Below are positions 61,407 through 64,000 of a stretch of 64,000 bases of DNA, in pieces (the stretch's first letter is position 1; the number at the start of each line of letters is the position of its first letter). Under the pieces are notes generated by a model that did not search any database, was not told the origin of the DNA, and saw only the letters and a program-made list of their open reading frames with translations. Source of the DNA: Anabaena sp. WA102 (lineage in GTDB: Bacteria > Cyanobacteriota > Cyanobacteriia > Cyanobacteriales > Nostocaceae); contig NZ_CP011456.1 of NCBI RefSeq assembly GCF_001277295.1, positions 4,964,001 through 5,028,000 of the forward strand, in the 5' to 3' direction. Both the position numbers and the translations under genes were made by a program.

Positions 61407-62612
61407 TCACGCAGAAACAGAAACTTCCGACTGATAGCAAATCCCCGCTTCCTTGAATCTTTGTAAAGCTTCCCCCAAGCGATCGCAATCTGCAATTAAA
61501 CTAATTCTCACATAGCCTTCACCACCCACACCAAAGGCATTTCCAGGAGTCAAAACCACCCCAGTTTGCTGTAAAACATTCAAAGCAAAATCTGTAGAAT
61601 TCATTCCCACCGGACATTTTATCCACAAATACATAGTTGCTTCCGTTTTGGGAATATTCCACCCTAACTTACCCAAACCATCAATTAAAAAATCTCGACG
61701 AGTGCGGTAACGTTGTTGCACTTCATGTAAATAAGAATCAGGAAGTTGCAAAGCTGTTTCTGCTGCTGTTTGTAAAGCCGAAAAAATGCCATAATCTAAA
61801 TTGGTTTTCAGAGTCCGTAAACCTTGGATAACGTGACGATTTCCCACCACAAAACCAACGCGCCAACCTGCCATATTATAGGTTTTAGATAGTGTGTGAA
61901 ACTCGACACCAATCTCCTTAGCACCAGGAATTTCTAATAAGCTTGTGGGTTGATAACCATCAAAAGCTAATTCTGCATAACATAAATCATGGACTAAAAG
62001 GATTTCATACTTCCGTGCAAAAGCGACAATTTCCTCAAAAAATTCGCGGGGGGCTGTGGCTGCGGTAGGATTACTAGGATAATTGAAATAGAGAATTTTC
62101 GCTTTTCTAGCCACTTCCTCAGGAATAGCCGCTAAATCAATTAACCAATTATTTTCTTCCTTGAGAATTAAATTGTGGATAACTCCCCCAGCAATAATCG
62201 GTCCACGAAAATGCACAGGGTAAGATGGTGAAGGTACTAATACAGTATCACCAGGATTAATGTAGGCGATCGCTAAATGTCCCAAACCTTCCTTAGAACC
62301 GAGTAAGGGTAAAGCCTCACTATCAGGATCAAGGGTAACACCATAACGGCGATTATACCATTGAGTAATCGCCTTACGGAAACTAGCCGTTCCTTCAAAT
62401 GGAGGATAACCGTGATTAGCGGGATTTTGCAAAGCTGCCATAGCCGCTTCTATCACAGGTTGGGGAGTAGGTCCATCAGGATTACCCATACCCAAATCAA
62501 TTAAATCCAACCCTTGTTCTCTAGCCTTAGCCTTTAATTCATCCAAACGAGCAAATACATAAGGCGGCAATTTTTGTATCCGTTCTGCGGGAGACATCCA
62601 ACTCAAACTCAT
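61407..62612 (-). CDS. Class I/II PLP aminotransferase (aspartate or alanine type)
   Basis: 401 residues; a start at MSPAERIQK, five codons in, is also plausible. Signatures are IDLGMGNPDGPTPQPVIEAA, YFNYPSNPTAATAP, VHDLCYAELAFDGY and the PLP lysine in FHTLSKTYNMAGWRVGFV. Close to cyanobacterial aspartate aminotransferases of the LL-diaminopimelate aminotransferase group, so the exact substrate is open. Overlaps the dehydrogenase upstream by 4 bases. Confidence 0.88.
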   Translation of the reverse strand: MSLSWMSPAERIQKLPPYVFARLDELKAKAREQGLDLIDLGMGNPDGPTPQPVIEAAMAALQNPANHGYPPFEGTASFRKAITQWYNRRYGVTLDPDSEALPLLGSKEGLGHLAIAYINPGDTVLVPSPSYPVHFRGPIIAGGVIHNLILKEENNWLIDLAAIPEEVARKAKILYFNYPSNPTAATAPREFFEEIVAFARKYEILLVHDLCYAELAFDGYQPTSLLEIPGAKEIGVEFHTLSKTYNMAGWRVGFVVGNRHVIQGLRTLKTNLDYGIFSALQTAAETALQLPDSYLHEVQQRYRTRRDFLIDGLGKLGWNIPKTEATMYLWIKCPVGMNSTDFALNVLQQTGVVLTPGNAFGVGGEGYVRISLIADCDRLGEALQRFKEAGICYQSEVSVSA

Positions 62613-63787
62613 TCCTTCACCTCGTCACTTATTCCCCTGGTGGAAACACGATTAATATCTATTGGTGCAGTGGTAGAAACCATTGCGGCCATCAATTGTT
62701 CCAACGCTACATTAAACGGTAGACGGTGGATATCCGAATTAGGTTCTAAACTAATTTCCGCTGCTGTTTGTAACTCACCCAAAGTGATATTACCTAGTCC
62801 CAAATCTGCTAATTTTTGGGGTAGTCCAATCTCTGCATAGAACTTCAACAATTGTTGTCTTGCTGACGCTGCTAATTGATTTCCTTGGATCATTTCTTCT
62901 AACCGCAGTTGTACCAGGATACCATAAGCGACCTTTTCCCCATGAATGCTCCCATGTCCAGAAATATGGGTTAAGCCATTATGGACTGCATGGGCGGCAA
63001 CCGTGCGACATTGCGCCCCACCGAGTCCCCCAATTACTCCAGCTAGGAGTACAGTTGCGTCTACAACTTCTTGCCAAATTTTGCTACCGGGGGACTGTAG
63101 GGCTGCGGCGGACTTTTGTAATAAAATATCTCGTAAAACTCGCGCTTGTTGGACTGCGGCAATAATTAAAGTTTGTTGTAAATGTCCACTACTCACTGAG
63201 GCTTCATACCATTTAGCGATCGCATCCCCAATTCCTGCTATTAATGTGCTTGGAGGTGCAGTCTGAACTAAATTATAATCCAAAATCAGCAAATCAGGAC
63301 AGCGAGATAAAGCCACATCATACAAAAACGCTCCCGTTTCTGAATAGACATTAGAAAGGGCAGTCCAAGCCGCACAGGTAGACCCAGAAGTGGGAATTGT
63401 GACAATTGGTAATGTCAATTGGTGGGCGACTAATTTAGCCGTATCTAGGGCTTTACCACCACCAATCCCGATAATCATATCAGCCTTATGTTCCTTGGCG
63501 GCTTTGCGTAAAGCCTTCAAACTAGCTTCACAACAATCAGCACCATAGGAAACTGACAAAGGATGTAATTCTGGAGATTGGAAAAGAGGTTGTAAACTCT
63601 CTTGACTCAGATTAAGAGTTTGGTTGCCGGCAATAATTAACGGACGACTCCCGAAATTAGCGACTTCAGCCGCAACGGTTGACAAAACTCCCGCACCGCG
63701 AATTACTTTCCCAGGGGAAACAGAAAGGCTGAAAAATGAACTAGTCGTTTGAGTGGACAAAGTTTCAGTAGAATGTTGATTAGGCAT
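62609..63787 (-). CDS. Iron-containing alcohol (glycerol-type) dehydrogenase
   Basis: 392 residues. ADMIIGIGGGKALDTAKLVA is the NAD-binding GGG motif; PIVTIPTSGSTCAAWTALSN and the C-terminal metal-binding His in HAVHNGLTHISGHGSIHGEK match GldA-like enzymes. Substrate uncertain. Translationally coupled to the aminotransferase (overlap 62609-62612), suggesting a shared pathway. Confidence 0.82.
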   Translation of the reverse strand: MPNQHSTETLSTQTTSSFFSLSVSPGKVIRGAGVLSTVAAEVANFGSRPLIIAGNQTLNLSQESLQPLFQSPELHPLSVSYGADCCEASLKALRKAAKEHKADMIIGIGGGKALDTAKLVAHQLTLPIVTIPTSGSTCAAWTALSNVYSETGAFLYDVALSRCPDLLILDYNLVQTAPPSTLIAGIGDAIAKWYEASVSSGHLQQTLIIAAVQQARVLRDILLQKSAAALQSPGSKIWQEVVDATVLLAGVIGGLGGAQCRTVAAHAVHNGLTHISGHGSIHGEKVAYGILVQLRLEEMIQGNQLAASARQQLLKFYAEIGLPQKLADLGLGNITLGELQTAAEISLEPNSDIHRLPFNVALEQLMAAMVSTTAPIDINRVSTRGISDEVKE

Positions 63788-63894
63788 GATCGTTATTTTG
63801 CCAAAACTATTGATATTTCTTAATCAAATTTTAAAATAATCTTTATTGTATGATAGATGACCAAAAAATGTGCAAATAGAAAATCAGGATGTAG

Positions 63895-63913
63895 GGGCGC
63901 AGGGCCTGCGCCC
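63895..63913. repeat. Perfect 19-base palindrome
   Basis: GGGCGCAGG G CCTGCGCCC near the right end of the window, in the gap upstream of the dehydrogenase. Probably a dispersed repeat. Confidence 0.6.
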
Positions 63914-64000
63914 TGTCAGATTTTCCTATTCCCTCTTAACTATCATGTCACCTGTCACCTATGAAGCTGTAGGTTTTGGTAAGGAAGCAAACTTGTCTAA

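Noticed and set aside
1..64000. tRNA, rRNA or known riboswitch
   Set aside because: I looked for cloverleaf and conserved rRNA text in the gaps and found none I could support; a covariance-model search would be decisive.

Overview
The window comes from a filamentous cyanobacterium, most likely an Anabaena/Dolichospermum/Nostoc-type member of the Nostocales. Signs are a photosystem II psbA gene, a dnaE gene that ends in the N-half of the split DnaE intein, a Tic20-like protein, a cyanobacterial aa3 oxidase operon with heme A genes, hemJ, about thirty HIP1 octamers (GCGATCGC), and heptameric short tandem repeats (TTGCCTA/C, GGGAACA). I saw no rRNA, tRNA or CRISPR array.

Region by region. 1-2007: a diversity-generating retroelement (DGR). 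A non-coding adenine-rich template repeat (TR, about 40-180) is followed by avd (332-685) and a DGR-type reverse transcriptase (922-2007); the target gene is not in the window. 2181-7882: glyA, a Tic20-like membrane protein, a FAH-family hydrolase, rpsF and a coiled-coil protein, with large repeat-filled gaps. 8085-13579: dnaE N-half with its split intein, a TspO-like protein and psbA (Glu130 form of D1). 13987-19404: small accessory genes, namely a clan AA aspartic protease pair, VapBC-like and MazEF-like toxin-antitoxin (TA) pairs, a DUF6888/DUF6887-like pair and a GT39 glycosyltransferase. 19631-21905: a DUF262 protein plus HEPN protein pair, a candidate defence module. 21906-23140: a graveyard of degenerate TA copies. 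23322-27316: clpC and a Panacea-type antitoxin with a putative toxin. 27439-34116: an interrupted gene, then ctaB, ctaA and divergent ctaCDE. 34437-44246: thrC, a sugar kinase, sfsA, a PedR-like regulator and a TPR protein. 44538-48705: an adenylation-carrier-thioesterase (A-T-TE) synthetase gene broken by an ISL3-type insertion and by a one-base frameshift. 49016-58001: miaB, hemJ, a type II restriction-modification pair, an alpha/beta hydrolase, an MlaE-like permease, rph, a CobO-like protein and dcd. 58469-61367: a DUF29 protein, an AlbA_2 (Schlafen-type) protein and a second group of truncated TA genes. 61407-63787: an aminotransferase and an iron-type alcohol dehydrogenase that overlap by 4 bases.

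The dominant theme is mobile-element activity. Small TA-flanked elements (MITEs) interrupt three genes (14676-15097, 22401-22940, 27439-27860). In each case, removing the element and one TA restores an open frame across the junction. An ISL3-type element (44683-46095) with an 8-base target duplication splits the synthetase gene in the same precise way. Two MITE families carry heptamer tandem repeats, one with 44 complete units. Paired-hairpin repeats sit between the cytochrome oxidase genes.

The most interesting system is the DGR at the left edge, because its TR lies upstream of avd rather than between avd and the reverse transcriptase. Next are the DUF262-HEPN pair, the Panacea-linked putative toxin family (present once intact and once MITE-broken) and the broken A-T-TE synthetase.
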